Shown: positions 49,785 through 58,978 of the stretch, piece after piece
How the letters are laid out: every line of letters begins with the position of its first letter
Position numbering within the stretch: the first letter of the stretch is position 1
Assembly: GCF_009789225.1 (NCBI RefSeq)
Contig: NZ_WSTA01000010.1
Span: 1-60,789, forward strand
Source of the DNA: Agromyces seonyuensis
Lineage (GTDB): Bacteria; Actinomycetota; Actinomycetes; Actinomycetales; Microbacteriaceae
Reading direction: 5' to 3'
DNA: 60,789 nt
The notes under the pieces: generated by a model
Database searches by the model: none
What the model was told of the DNA's origin: nothing
What the model saw: only the letters and a program-made list of their open reading frames with translations
Program-made: the position numbers and the translations under genes

Positions 49785-51116
49785 ATGTCCGCGCTCGACG
49801 CGCTCGGCCGGACGGCGAACCGCCTCCGACGGGCGCCGAGGCCGACCGCCCGCGGCTGGGCCCTCATCGTCGTCGGCGTCCTCCTCGTCGTGCTCGCCTT
49901 CGCCCTGCACACGCGGGGGCTGCTCCTGCCCGGCCTCATCGGCATCGGGATGCCGCTGGCCGCACTCGCGTGGGTGGCGCTGCGGCGCCCGAACGTGCAG
50001 GTCGTGCGCGTCTTCGACGCGCGGATGCTGCCCGTGGGCGGCGCCACCGACGTGCAGCTCGTCGTGCAGAACCGCTCGGCCCGCCGGCTCGACGGCGCCA
50101 CCTGGCGCGACGAGACCGACGACTCCCTCGTGCCGCAGCCCGAGGCCGTGCTGCCGACCGCCGCGGCGGCCGGGCGGCCCGGCGAGAGCGTCAGTCTGAG
50201 CTACCGGCTCGAGCCCGAGCGGCGCGGCGTGTTCGCCGTCGGTCCGTTGCGCCTGACCGTGCACGACCCGTTCGGGCTCGCTCGCGGGGACTCGACGCAC
50301 GGGCCCGTGGCCGAACTCGTCGTGACGCCGCGCGTCGCGACCCTCGAGGAGGGCGCCCCCGGCGGCGCCGGCGGCGACGGCACCGTGCGCTCGCTCGCGC
50401 GCCGCACGATCCCCAACGCCGACGAGCTCATCGCCCGCGAGTACCGTCGCGGCGACCCGTATCGCCGGGTGCACTGGCGGGCGACCGCGCGCCTCGGCGA
50501 GCTCATGGTGCGCCAGGAGGAGCAGTCAGGCGACCCCGAGGCCGTCCTCGTGCTCGACACCGGGGCCGAGGCGTTCCGGCGCACCGGGTGGCAGCTGCTG
50601 CCGAGCGGCGAGCTCGCACCGGTGGGGTTCGAGCTCGGCGTCGAGGTCGCGGCCGCGGTCGGGGTGCGCCTCATCCGCGACGGCTTCCGCGTGCAGTTCC
50701 TGCGCACGGTCGAGGCCGACGGCCGGCCGGGCGGGCTCCACGGCGCCCGCTCCGTCGAGGTCCGCGGAGCGTCCGGCGTCGCGGGGCTGCTCGACCAGCT
50801 CGCGCGGCTCGACGAGCCGACCGTGCCGGATGGCCTCGAGTGGCCGTCGCCGCAGCTGCGAGGACGCGGCCACGCTGAGCGCCGACCCGTCTACGCCGTG
50901 CTCGTCGACCCGGACCGCGAGGTCCTCGCCGCGCTCGAGGTGCTGGCCTCCCGGTTCGAGCCGCGGACGGTCATCGCGATCGGCGGGCTCTCCGCCGACG
51001 CGCGCACCCGGCTCGAATCCGCCGACTGGAACGTCGTGACGCTCACGGAGGCCGGCGCGCTCTCCGCCGCGTGGGAGTACGCGAACGCGGGAAGAGGATC
51101 GCTCGATGCGGACTGA
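49785..51116 (+). CDS. DUF58 domain-containing membrane protein
   Basis: The 443-aa protein has two adjacent membrane helices (GWALIVVGVLLVVLAFALHT, LLLPGLIGIGMPLAALAWVA, ~24-66). A beta-rich region and the DUF58 motif REYRRGDPYRRVHWRATARL (~222-241) follow, then a von Willebrand A-like fold. It lies 2 bp after moxR and overlaps the transglutaminase gene by 11 bp, the usual MoxR-DUF58-transglutaminase unit. Exact role unknown; membrane-bound. Confidence 0.92.
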   Translation: MSALDALGRTANRLRRAPRPTARGWALIVVGVLLVVLAFALHTRGLLLPGLIGIGMPLAALAWVALRRPNVQVVRVFDARMLPVGGATDVQLVVQNRSARRLDGATWRDETDDSLVPQPEAVLPTAAAAGRPGESVSLSYRLEPERRGVFAVGPLRLTVHDPFGLARGDSTHGPVAELVVTPRVATLEEGAPGGAGGDGTVRSLARRTIPNADELIAREYRRGDPYRRVHWRATARLGELMVRQEEQSGDPEAVLVLDTGAEAFRRTGWQLLPSGELAPVGFELGVEVAAAVGVRLIRDGFRVQFLRTVEADGRPGGLHGARSVEVRGASGVAGLLDQLARLDEPTVPDGLEWPSPQLRGRGHAERRPVYAVLVDPDREVLAALEVLASRFEPRTVIAIGGLSADARTRLESADWNVVTLTEAGALSAAWEYANAGRGSLDAD

Positions 51117-53427
51117 ACTGCGACGCACCGCCGCACAGGATGCCGCCCTCGCCGGCGCGGGCCTGGCCCTGGTCCTGGCGTCGATGGCGGCGCTCGTGCC
51201 GCTCGTGCAGGGCTCGGGGTGGTGGTGGACGGGTGCGCTCGTCGCCCTGGCGATCTTCGCGGGCGGCTTCGGCATGCGCGCGGCGCGCGTCCCCGCGGCG
51301 CTCGTCCCGCCGGCCGAACTCCTCCTCGCGCTCGGCATCCTCACCCTCCTCTTCGGCGAGGGCGCCGTCCTCGGCGTCGTGCCGACTGCGGCGACGTTCG
51401 AGTCGTTCGGCGACCTCGGGGCCGCGGCCGCGGCGACGATCCGGGAGCAGACCGCGCCGGTGTCGGCCGACGAGGGGCTGCGCTTCCTGCTCGCCGCAGG
51501 CGCCGCCGTCGTGGCGGTCGTCGTCGACGTGCTCGCGATGTCCTTGCGCGCCCCGGCGTTCGCGGCGTTCGCCGTCGCGCTGCCGCTCGCGGTGCCGATC
51601 ATCATCCTCGGCGAGCTCGAGCTCGGCCTCGTGGTGCTCGTCGCGGCCCTCTACCTGCTGCTGCTCTGGGTCGACGTGCGCGTCCGCCGCAACGATGCGG
51701 AACCGCCCGCGCCGGGGCTGCCGCGCGCGCACGCCGATCGGCGGGGACGGACCTCGCCCGCGATCGGCAGCGCCGTGGCCCTCGCGGGCGCCGGGCTCCT
51801 GCTGGCCTCGATCGTGGCCTCCTCGCTGCCCATGACCGGCGGCGGCATCGGTTCGGGATCGATCTCCGGCGGCACCCGCGTGACGCCGTTCGTCGATCTC
51901 GCCGCCGACCTGCGGCGCCCCGCCGCGCGGCAGGTCCTGCACTACACGACGAGCGACGACGAACGGGTCTACTTCGGGCTCATGACGCTCGACGAGATCG
52001 ACGGGGCGGTCTGGCGGCCCTCGGAGTCCGCGCTCGACCGCTCGCGCGACGTCGCCCGGTTCGACCGGCCGGCCGGCCTCGCCGAGGACGTCGCGGTCGA
52101 CGAGCAGGATGTGCGGGTCTGGGTCGATCGCCTCGATTCGTCGTGGCTGCCCGTGCCGGCACCGGTCGCGAGCGTCGAGGGCCTCGAGGGCGACTGGTAC
52201 TGGGATGCCTCGACGCGCGCGGTGCGCTCGGCCGCGGCGTCCTCCGACGCGCAGGAGTACACCGTCTCCCGCCTCGTCGTCGAACCGACGGCCGAGCAGC
52301 TGCGGGCCGCGAGCCTCGCTGAGGTGCCGGCCGACTTCGAGCGCTTCACCGAGCTGCCGGAGGAGTTGCCCGCGAGCGTCGCGGACGCCCTCGCGGAAGT
52401 GACGGCGGATGCGGCGACCCCCTACGACGCCGCGACGGCGCTGCAGGCCTGGCTCCGCGGGCCGACGTTCGACTACTCGCTCGACACCCCCGTCGAGGCC
52501 GGCTACGACGGCGGCTCGCTCGAGGTTGTCGAGGAGTTCCTCGACGTGCGTTCGGGCTTCTGCGTGCACTTCGCGAGCACCATGGCGATCATGGCGCGCG
52601 CCGAGGGCATCCCGGCCCGAATCGTGCTCGGCTACATGCCGGGCGATTCGAGCGGCACCGTGATCGACGGCCGCTCCCGCCGCAACATCGACTCGCACGA
52701 CCTGCACACGTGGCCCGAGCTCTACTTCGAGGGCGTGGGCTGGGTGCCCTTCGAGCCGACGCCCGGCCGAGGGGTCGTCCCCGACTACTCGCGGGTCACC
52801 TCGCCTGAAGCCGGCGACCCCGAGACCCCCGCGACGAGCGCACCGGGGCAGCCCGGCGCGACGACGACGCCGACGGCGAGCGCCCCGGTGCGCCCCGCCG
52901 AGACGATCGACCCGGAGCAGCAGGCCGAGGCGCAGGCGGAGGCGGTGAACCTGCAGACCGGCGTCGGCGTCCTGGCGTGCCTGATCCTGCTGCTCCTCCC
53001 GGCCCTGCTGCGAGCGCTCCGGACCGCCTTGCGGCGCGGGCGCATCCTCGACGGCGGTGCCGACGGCGCCCGAGCGGCCTGGTCGGAGGTTCGCGACACG
53101 GCCGTCGACCTCGGCGAGGTTCCCGATCACGCGGCGACGGTCCGCGGCTTCGCCGCGCGCATCCGTGCGGACTCGCCCGGCTTCCGCGCCCGCGACGCCG
53201 AGCCCGCCGTGCTCGCCCTGGAACGGATCACCGTCGCCGTCGAGCGCGCCGAGTACGCCCGCCCCGGGGACGTCGACGCCCCGACCCCGGCGGACGTGGA
53301 CCTCGCGGTGGCGGCGCTGCGGGCGGAACGCCCGTGGTGGCGGGCGCTCCTCTCGATCGCCGCGCCCCGTTCGTTCGCGATCTACGTCGTCGACCGCGCG
53401 GGGGCGCTGCTGCAGCGCCGCGCCTGA
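51106..53427 (+). CDS. Transglutaminase-like domain membrane protein
   Basis: The 773-aa protein has about five N-terminal membrane helices within residues 1-240. An extracytoplasmic transglutaminase core follows with nucleophile Cys486 (VRSGFCVHFASTMAIMARAE) and His534 (DSHDLHTWPELYFEGVGWVP with FEPTPGRG). After a Pro/Thr-rich spacer there is another membrane helix (LQTGVGVLACLILLLLPALL) and a cytoplasmic DUF4129-like tail. It is the third member of the MoxR-DUF58-transglutaminase set; such enzymes may crosslink or hydrolyse peptide bonds in the envelope. The ATG overlaps the end of the DUF58 gene. Confidence 0.93.
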   Translation: MRTELRRTAAQDAALAGAGLALVLASMAALVPLVQGSGWWWTGALVALAIFAGGFGMRAARVPAALVPPAELLLALGILTLLFGEGAVLGVVPTAATFESFGDLGAAAAATIREQTAPVSADEGLRFLLAAGAAVVAVVVDVLAMSLRAPAFAAFAVALPLAVPIIILGELELGLVVLVAALYLLLLWVDVRVRRNDAEPPAPGLPRAHADRRGRTSPAIGSAVALAGAGLLLASIVASSLPMTGGGIGSGSISGGTRVTPFVDLAADLRRPAARQVLHYTTSDDERVYFGLMTLDEIDGAVWRPSESALDRSRDVARFDRPAGLAEDVAVDEQDVRVWVDRLDSSWLPVPAPVASVEGLEGDWYWDASTRAVRSAAASSDAQEYTVSRLVVEPTAEQLRAASLAEVPADFERFTELPEELPASVADALAEVTADAATPYDAATALQAWLRGPTFDYSLDTPVEAGYDGGSLEVVEEFLDVRSGFCVHFASTMAIMARAEGIPARIVLGYMPGDSSGTVIDGRSRRNIDSHDLHTWPELYFEGVGWVPFEPTPGRGVVPDYSRVTSPEAGDPETPATSAPGQPGATTTPTASAPVRPAETIDPEQQAEAQAEAVNLQTGVGVLACLILLLLPALLRALRTALRRGRILDGGADGARAAWSEVRDTAVDLGEVPDHAATVRGFAARIRADSPGFRARDAEPAVLALERITVAVERAEYARPGDVDAPTPADVDLAVAALRAERPWWRALLSIAAPRSFAIYVVDRAGALLQRRA

Positions 53428-53539
53428 CGGCTGCGGCGCGAACCGGCGCGAGCCGATCCAAGGGCCCGGTTCCTGTGCGTCGGCCGGGTGTCGACCGAGA
53501 GCGGATCGTGGCTTCGGGCGATGCGTGGGCCGGCGCCGG

Positions 53540-53553
53540 TACGATGGGTCCTC
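53540..53553 (+). promoter_or_regulatory. Leaderless promoter of the yceD-rpmF-rnc-mutM unit
   Basis: TACGAT (53540-53545) is followed by 8 nt and the GTG at 53554, with no Shine-Dalgarno. Confidence 0.5.
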
Positions 53554-54111
53554 GTGACAACCCGCACCCCGTTCTCCGTCAACGTCCGCGATCTCGTCGG
53601 CAAGCCCGGCGAGTATCGCGAGGTCGAACTCGACGTCCCCGCCGCCGAGGCGCTGGGCGAAGGGCTCGTCGCCGTGCGCGCCGGCACGGAGGTCCGATTG
53701 GACGTCCGCCTCGAGTCCGTCCACGAGGGCATCCTCGTCACCGCGGAGGTCGACACGACCGCCGACGGCGAGTGCGGACGGTGCCTCCGGGAGATCGCCC
53801 TGCCCGTCGAAGTCGAGTTCCAGGAACTGTTCGGGTATCATGTGGGAGAAGCCATCGAGTATGGGGTTCAAGACGACCACGTGGATCTTGAACCGCTCGT
53901 CAGAGATGCGGTAGTGCTGTCACTGCCCTTCCAGCCGGTGTGCCGGCCGGATTGCCCAGGTCTCGACCCCGAGACGGGCCTCCGACTGGCCGATCACCCG
54001 GAGCTCGCTGCGCCTGAGCAGCACGACCCTCGCTGGGCCGCGCTCGCGGGGTTCACGGCTTCCACCGACGAAGGATCCGGCGACGAGCCGGACGCAGACC
54101 ACAGAAAGTAG
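53554..54111 (+). CDS. YceD family protein (DUF177)
   Basis: The 185-aa protein has the DUF177 layout: [40 protein letters not shown] with the first Cys pair, [28 protein letters not shown] with [12 protein letters not shown], the second Cys pair, and [11 protein letters not shown] at the end. The gene is almost always next to rpmF, as here (8-bp gap), and YceD proteins are linked to 23S rRNA or ribosome biogenesis. The GTG at 53554 follows a leaderless promoter; the frame extends upstream but is not conserved-looking. Confidence 0.92.
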   Translation: MTTRTPFSVNVRDLVGKPGEYREVELDVPAAEALGEGLVAVRAGTEVRLDVRLESVHEGILVTAEVDTTADGECGRCLREIALPVEVEFQELFGYHVGEAIEYGVQDDHVDLEPLVRDAVVLSLPFQPVCRPDCPGLDPETGLRLADHPELAAPEQHDPRWAALAGFTASTDEGSGDEPDADHRK

Positions 54112-54119
54112 AGTTAGAC

Positions 54120-54323
54120 ATGGCTGTTCCCAAGCGGAAGATGTCTCGCGCCAACACCCACGCCCGCCGCTCGCAGTGGAAGGCGCAGGTCCCCACGCTC
54201 GTGAAGACCATCGAGAACGGCAAGGTCACGTACAGCCTGCCGCACCGCGCGAAGGTCGTCGAGGACTCGGCGGGCACCCCGCTCTTCCTCGAGTACAAGG
54301 GCCGCAAGGTCGCCGACGTCTGA
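54120..54323 (+). CDS. rpmF: 50S ribosomal protein L32
   Basis: The 67-aa protein [20 protein letters not shown] followed by [20 protein letters not shown] is a typical actinobacterial L32 without the zinc cysteines (the C-minus type). It is part of the large subunit near the peptidyl transferase region. It follows yceD and precedes rnc in the usual order. Confidence 0.98.
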   Translation: MAVPKRKMSRANTHARRSQWKAQVPTLVKTIENGKVTYSLPHRAKVVEDSAGTPLFLEYKGRKVADV

Positions 54324-54363
54324 GTCTCCCGAGACTCATCAGTCGAACCACGAACGACCGGTC

Positions 54364-55065
54364 GTGACGCGCCCCGAGGAACAGCTCCCCGATCTTTCCG
54401 CGCTGCAGCAGAAGCTGCAGATCGAGATCGACGAGGAACTCCTCCGGCTGGCGCTCACGCACCGGTCGTTCGCATATGAGCACGGCGGCATCCCGCACAA
54501 CGAGCGTCTCGAATTCCTCGGCGACTCGATCCTCGGGCAGGCCGTGACCGTGAAGCTCTACCGCGAGCATCCGGACCTCGACGAGGGCGATCTCGCCAAA
54601 CGGCGAGCGAGCCTCGTCTCCTCGGTGGCGCTCGCGGAGGTCGGCCGCACGATCGGGCTCGGCCCGTTCATCCGGCTCGGCCGCGGCGAGACGATGACGG
54701 GCGGCCGCGAGAAGGCGTCGATCCTCGCCGACACGGTCGAGGCCATCATCGGGGCGACGTACCTGGGCGCCGGCGGCGACGCCGCCACGGCGCTCGTGCT
54801 GCGGCTCATCGGGCCGCTCGCCGCCGACCCCGCCCGCTTCGGCGCCGCGATGGACCCGAAGACGAGCCTGCAGGAGCTCGCGGCGAAGCTCGGCGCGCCG
54901 GCACCCGCCTACACGGTCGCCGAATCCGGCCCCGACCACTCCAAGCAGTTCACGGCGACGGTGCTCGTCGGCGAGCTCGCGAGCGCCGAGGGCCAGGGCA
55001 CGAGCAAGAAGCAGGCCGAGATGGCCGCGGCGCTCGAAGCCTGGACGATGCTGCAGCACGCCTGA
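54364..55065 (+). CDS. rnc: Ribonuclease III
   Basis: The 233-aa protein has the RNase III signature HNERLEFLGDSILGQAVTVK with the catalytic Glu/Asp set, the second acidic motif ILADTVEAIIGATYLGAGGD, and a C-terminal dsRNA-binding domain (DPKTSLQELAAKLGAPAPAY, GQGTSKKQAEMAAALEAW). It cleaves double-stranded RNA in rRNA and mRNA processing. The GTG start at 54364 is chosen as the first in-frame start. The gene ends 2 bp before mutM. Confidence 0.97.
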   Translation: MTRPEEQLPDLSALQQKLQIEIDEELLRLALTHRSFAYEHGGIPHNERLEFLGDSILGQAVTVKLYREHPDLDEGDLAKRRASLVSSVALAEVGRTIGLGPFIRLGRGETMTGGREKASILADTVEAIIGATYLGAGGDAATALVLRLIGPLAADPARFGAAMDPKTSLQELAAKLGAPAPAYTVAESGPDHSKQFTATVLVGELASAEGQGTSKKQAEMAAALEAWTMLQHA

Positions 55066-55067
55066 GG

Positions 55068-56021
55068 ATGCCCGAACTCCCCGAAGTCGAGGTCGTGCGG
55101 GCCGGACTCGCGCCCGCGGTGACCGGTGCCCGGATCAGCGGCGTCGAGGTCGTCGACGAGCGTTCGCTGCGACGGCACGACCGCGCCGCCGGCGACTTCG
55201 AAGGGCTCCTGACGGGTCGCACGATCGAGGCAGCGGTCCGCCGCGGGAAGTTCCTCTGGCTGCCCGTCGGCGACGGCCTGGCGCTCGTCGGGCACCTCGG
55301 CATGAGCGGCCAACTGCTGCTGCGGGAGGCGGGCGCGCCCGCCGACCGGCACCTGCGCATCCGTCTCGGCATCGAGCATCCCGAGCACGGCGAGCTGGCC
55401 GTGCACTTCGTCGACCAGCGTGTGTTCGGCGGGATGGCCGTCGACCGGCTCGTGCCGACCCTCGACGGCGGCCCGGGCGGCGACGCGGGTCTGCTCTCGG
55501 CGGCGCGCTCCGATCAGGATGCGCCGTGGCGCACGGGCATCCCGACCCAGGTCGCCCACATCGCGCGCGACCCGGTCGACCCGCGCTTCGATCCCGCCCG
55601 CTTCCGGCACCTGGTCGCCGGCAAGTCGAGCGGCATCAAGCGGGTGCTGCTCGACCAGGGCGTCGTGAGCGGCATCGGCAACATCTACGCCGACGAGTCG
55701 CTGTGGGGCGCGCGCATCCACCCGGAGCAGCCCGCGTCCTCGCTCTCGCGACGCAAGGTCGACGAACTGCTGCATGCGATCGAACTCGTGCTGCGCAAGG
55801 CGCTCGCCGAGGGCGGCACGAGCTTCGACGCCCAGTACGTCAACGTCAACGGGCAAGCCGGCTACTTCGCCCACTCACTGGAGGCGTACGGCCGTCAGGG
55901 CCGCGAATGCCGCCGTTGCGGCACGCCCATCGTGCGCGAGCAGTTCATGAACCGCGGCTCGCACCGCTGCCCCCGCTGCCAGCGCCTGCGCGCGCCGCGC
56001 ACGGCCGTCGCCGCAGCCTGA
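55068..56021 (+). CDS. mutM: Formamidopyrimidine-DNA glycosylase
   Basis: The 317-aa protein begins MPELPEVEVVRAGL with catalytic Pro2 and Glu3. It has the conserved Lys region AAVRRGKFLWLPVGDGLALV with GHLGMSGQLL, the helix-two-turn-helix GIGNIYADESLWGARIHPEQ, and the C4 zinc finger CRRCGTPIVREQFMNRG then CPRCQ. It excises 8-oxoguanine and FapyG. In related genomes smc commonly follows mutM; here a secreted Ig-like protein follows instead. Confidence 0.97.
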   Translation: MPELPEVEVVRAGLAPAVTGARISGVEVVDERSLRRHDRAAGDFEGLLTGRTIEAAVRRGKFLWLPVGDGLALVGHLGMSGQLLLREAGAPADRHLRIRLGIEHPEHGELAVHFVDQRVFGGMAVDRLVPTLDGGPGGDAGLLSAARSDQDAPWRTGIPTQVAHIARDPVDPRFDPARFRHLVAGKSSGIKRVLLDQGVVSGIGNIYADESLWGARIHPEQPASSLSRRKVDELLHAIELVLRKALAEGGTSFDAQYVNVNGQAGYFAHSLEAYGRQGRECRRCGTPIVREQFMNRGSHRCPRCQRLRAPRTAVAAA

Positions 56022-56147
56022 ACCCGGATCTTCGCCGAGCGACGACTGCGAACCGGCCGGAAGACCCCCTGACTGGGGACGGCCGTCGGACACGGCCGGC
56101 GTCGGGACGCTCATAGGCTGGTTGGTCCACCTGATCTGGAGGCCTCC

Positions 56148-58904
56148 TTGCCCGCAGTGCTTCGCCGCGCGCGCCCTGTCGCGTTCGTCTCCGTGACCGT
56201 CTCGGCCGCGGTCCTCGCCTCGCTGCTCACTACGACTCCGAGTTTCGGCGAGGACGGCGTCGTCGCGACGGCGGCGCCGTCCCTTGCGGGAATCGTCGTC
56301 GATCCGGCATCCCAGCCGGCCGAGAACGTCTGCATCTCCGTCGACACAGCGGTCGACGGCGTGTGGATGCCAGTCGGGCTCCCTGAGCCGGTGCGCACCG
56401 ACGCCACTGGCGCGTACGCCATCGAGGGACTCGCGGACGGCGAGTACGCGGTGTCCGCGGAGCCCTGCGACCTCCCGGCGGAGAGCGTTCGCACGTGGGC
56501 GCCCTCCGGCATCGAGTCCCCGGCCGTCGGTGACGGCGTCGTCGTCATCGACGGCTCCGCCGCCGAGTCCGCCGACATCGCCCTGCGACCGGTGGGTTTG
56601 GTGGCCACGTCGGCGCCCGCGATCGTGGGCGCAGCGGTCGTGGGCGCGCTGCTCGAAGTGACGACGGGCTCCTGGAACCTCTCCGGCATCGAGTTCACCA
56701 CCCAGTGGACGCGCGACGGCGCCCCGATCGAGGGGGCGACCGGCACGGGGTACACGCCGAGCACCGCCGACCTCGGTCGCACCGTCGGGGCGACGGTGAC
56801 GGCCGGCCGTGCCGGCTGGACGACGGCGACCGCATCAGCCGACGGAGTCGTCGTCGGCGAAGGCGACGGCGTGCCGTTCGAGGTGTCGATCACCGGCACC
56901 GCGATCGTGGGCGGGGCGCTCACGGTCGTCCTGCCGTCCGACCTCGGTGAGGCGGACTTCCAGTGGTATCGCGACGGCATCGCCGTCGAGGGCCGCACGT
57001 TTGCCGAGTACCCGGTCGGTGACGACGACGCCGGTGCCGTCCTCAGCGTCGCGGTGACGGCGACGACCGCCGGTCACACGGCGTACACCGCGACTGCCGC
57101 CTCGGGCGTGGTTTCGGGGGGGATGTTCACGAGCAAGCCGAAACCTGTCGTGGCCGGCACCGCCAAGGGCGGGGAGATCCTGACGGTCGCCGTCGGCTCG
57201 TGGTTGCCGGCACCGGCCAGCGTCGCTGTCCAGTGGCTGCGCAACGGCATCGAGATCCCGGGCGCGACGGCCTCGTCGTACCGGTTGACCCAGAGCGACG
57301 TGAACGCGGCCGTTTCGGTTCGGGCCACCGCCTCGCGCGCCGGTTACGAGACCGCATCCACGACTTCGTCGACCATCAAGGCCGCGATGGGGTCGTTCAC
57401 GTCGGCGCGTCCGACCGTTTCCGGATCGGTGAAGGTCGGCTCGACGTTGACGGCGGTGCCGGGTGCATGGAAGCCGTCGGGTGCCAAGTTCACCTACGTC
57501 TGGAAGCGCAATGGCGCAACGATCGCGAAGGCCGTCGCGGGGACCTATCGACTCACCGCGGCCGACCTCGGTGCCAAGATCACCGTCGTCGTGACGGCCG
57601 GCCTCTCCGGCGTGACCACCGCGAGCGTGACGTCGTCGGCGACCGCGGCCGTCGCGAAGGGGACCATCTCGGCGCCGCCCCCGACGATCTCGGGGACGGT
57701 CGCGGTGGGACGGACGGTGACCGCGAAGCCCGGCACGTGGTCGCCCGCGGCGACGTTCACCTACCAGTGGAAGCGCGACGGCGTCGCCATCTCCGGTGCG
57801 ACGAGGTCGACCTACGTGCTGACGGCGGCCGACCGGGCGCACCAGCTCACCGTGGTCGTCGCCGGTTCAGCGAGCGCGTACAACACACTGACCAAGGCGT
57901 CCGGTTCGATCACGGTCGCGGCAGGCACGTTCAGCGCGCCCGTGCCCACGATCTCCGGTACCCGGGCGGTCGGCAGGACCGTGACGGCTGTGCCGGGCAA
58001 CTGGTCACCGGCGGCGACGTACCGCTACCAGTGGCTGCGCAACGGCGCGACCATCTCCGGTGCGACCAAGTCGACGTACGTGCTGACGGCGTCGGACCTC
58101 AGCGCCTCGATCTCCGTCGTGGTCACCGGGGCGCGGACCGGGTATTCGTCGAAGGCAGTGACCTCGGCCAGGACGTCGCCGGTCGCGCCAGGAACATTCA
58201 GCGCGCCATCGCCGACGATCACCGGCACTCGCGCGGTCGGGCAGACGCTGACGGCCGTGTCCGGCACCTGGTCGCCGGCGGCGAGCCTGCGCTACCAGTG
58301 GTTCCGCTCGGGCGCGGCCATCTCCGGTGCGACGAAGTCGACCTACGTGCTCGCTGCGGCCGACCTCGGCACGATGATCTCCGTCCATGTCACGGGGACG
58401 AAGACGGGGTACACGACGCTTGACAAGGCATCCGCTCGAACCGGCTCGATCGTGCCCGGAACGCTGTCGCTCACCGCGCGCATCTCAGGTTCCGCGAAGT
58501 TCGGCGGCACGCTGAGCGCGGTTGCAGCAGCGACCAGCGGTACGACGTTGACGTATCGCTGGTACCGGAACGGCGCCGCGATCTCCGGTGCGACCGGTCG
58601 CACCTACGTCGTCGGGAGCAGCGACGTCGGCAAGCGACTGCATGTCGTCGTCACCGGCTCGAAGACGGGGTACTCCACGAAGTCGGCCGCCTCGGCCCAG
58701 ACCGCTGCCGTGCCCCCGCCTGCCAGGACCACAGCGATCCCGGGCACCTGGAATTGCCCGAGCTGGGCGCCGATCAAGGGCAACGAGAGCTCGATGATCT
58801 ATCACTTGCCGGGGCAATCCTTCTATACGCGCACGAACCCGGAAGCGTGCTTCTCATCCGAGTCGGCCGCGATCGCCGCGGGGTACCGCAAGTCCAAGGT
58901 CTGA
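56148..58904 (+). CDS. Secreted multi-domain protein with eight Ig-like modules and a sunset-type C-terminus
   Basis: The 918-aa protein has a signal peptide (PVAFVSVTVSAAVLASLLTT, cut near residue 38) and a CnaB-like domain (DATGAYAIEGLADGEYAVSA, ~45-130). Eight ~85-90 aa modules follow (about 155-850) with the pattern GxxxVGxTLTAxxGxWxP, YQWxRxGxxISGATxxTY, LTxxDLGxxIxVxVT, xxGYxxxxAxS. The C-terminal ~50 residues (NCPSWAPIKGNESSMIYHLP, GQSFYTRTNPEACFSS, AAIAAGYRKSKV) match the short 'sunset' domain. The TTG start has GGAGG upstream. It is probably a cell-surface or released binding protein; the ligand is unknown. Modules 5-8 are the most alike, pointing to recent internal duplication. Confidence 0.9.
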   Translation: MPAVLRRARPVAFVSVTVSAAVLASLLTTTPSFGEDGVVATAAPSLAGIVVDPASQPAENVCISVDTAVDGVWMPVGLPEPVRTDATGAYAIEGLADGEYAVSAEPCDLPAESVRTWAPSGIESPAVGDGVVVIDGSAAESADIALRPVGLVATSAPAIVGAAVVGALLEVTTGSWNLSGIEFTTQWTRDGAPIEGATGTGYTPSTADLGRTVGATVTAGRAGWTTATASADGVVVGEGDGVPFEVSITGTAIVGGALTVVLPSDLGEADFQWYRDGIAVEGRTFAEYPVGDDDAGAVLSVAVTATTAGHTAYTATAASGVVSGGMFTSKPKPVVAGTAKGGEILTVAVGSWLPAPASVAVQWLRNGIEIPGATASSYRLTQSDVNAAVSVRATASRAGYETASTTSSTIKAAMGSFTSARPTVSGSVKVGSTLTAVPGAWKPSGAKFTYVWKRNGATIAKAVAGTYRLTAADLGAKITVVVTAGLSGVTTASVTSSATAAVAKGTISAPPPTISGTVAVGRTVTAKPGTWSPAATFTYQWKRDGVAISGATRSTYVLTAADRAHQLTVVVAGSASAYNTLTKASGSITVAAGTFSAPVPTISGTRAVGRTVTAVPGNWSPAATYRYQWLRNGATISGATKSTYVLTASDLSASISVVVTGARTGYSSKAVTSARTSPVAPGTFSAPSPTITGTRAVGQTLTAVSGTWSPAASLRYQWFRSGAAISGATKSTYVLAAADLGTMISVHVTGTKTGYTTLDKASARTGSIVPGTLSLTARISGSAKFGGTLSAVAAATSGTTLTYRWYRNGAAISGATGRTYVVGSSDVGKRLHVVVTGSKTGYSTKSAASAQTAAVPPPARTTAIPGTWNCPSWAPIKGNESSMIYHLPGQSFYTRTNPEACFSSESAAIAAGYRKSKV

Positions 58905-58909
58905 CCGAG

Positions 58910-58935
58910 GGCAGGGCCCGTCGCCGGGCCCTGCC
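58910..58935 (+). terminator. Terminator after the Ig-like protein gene
   Basis: GGCAGGGCCCG (58910-58920), loop TCGC and CGGGCCCTGCC (58925-58935): a perfect 11-bp stem 6 bp past the stop, before a convergent gene. Confidence 0.7.
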
Positions 58936-58978
58936 AGTCCCGTTCGCACGGCGACCGGACGGGACTGTCGGGTGCGCC

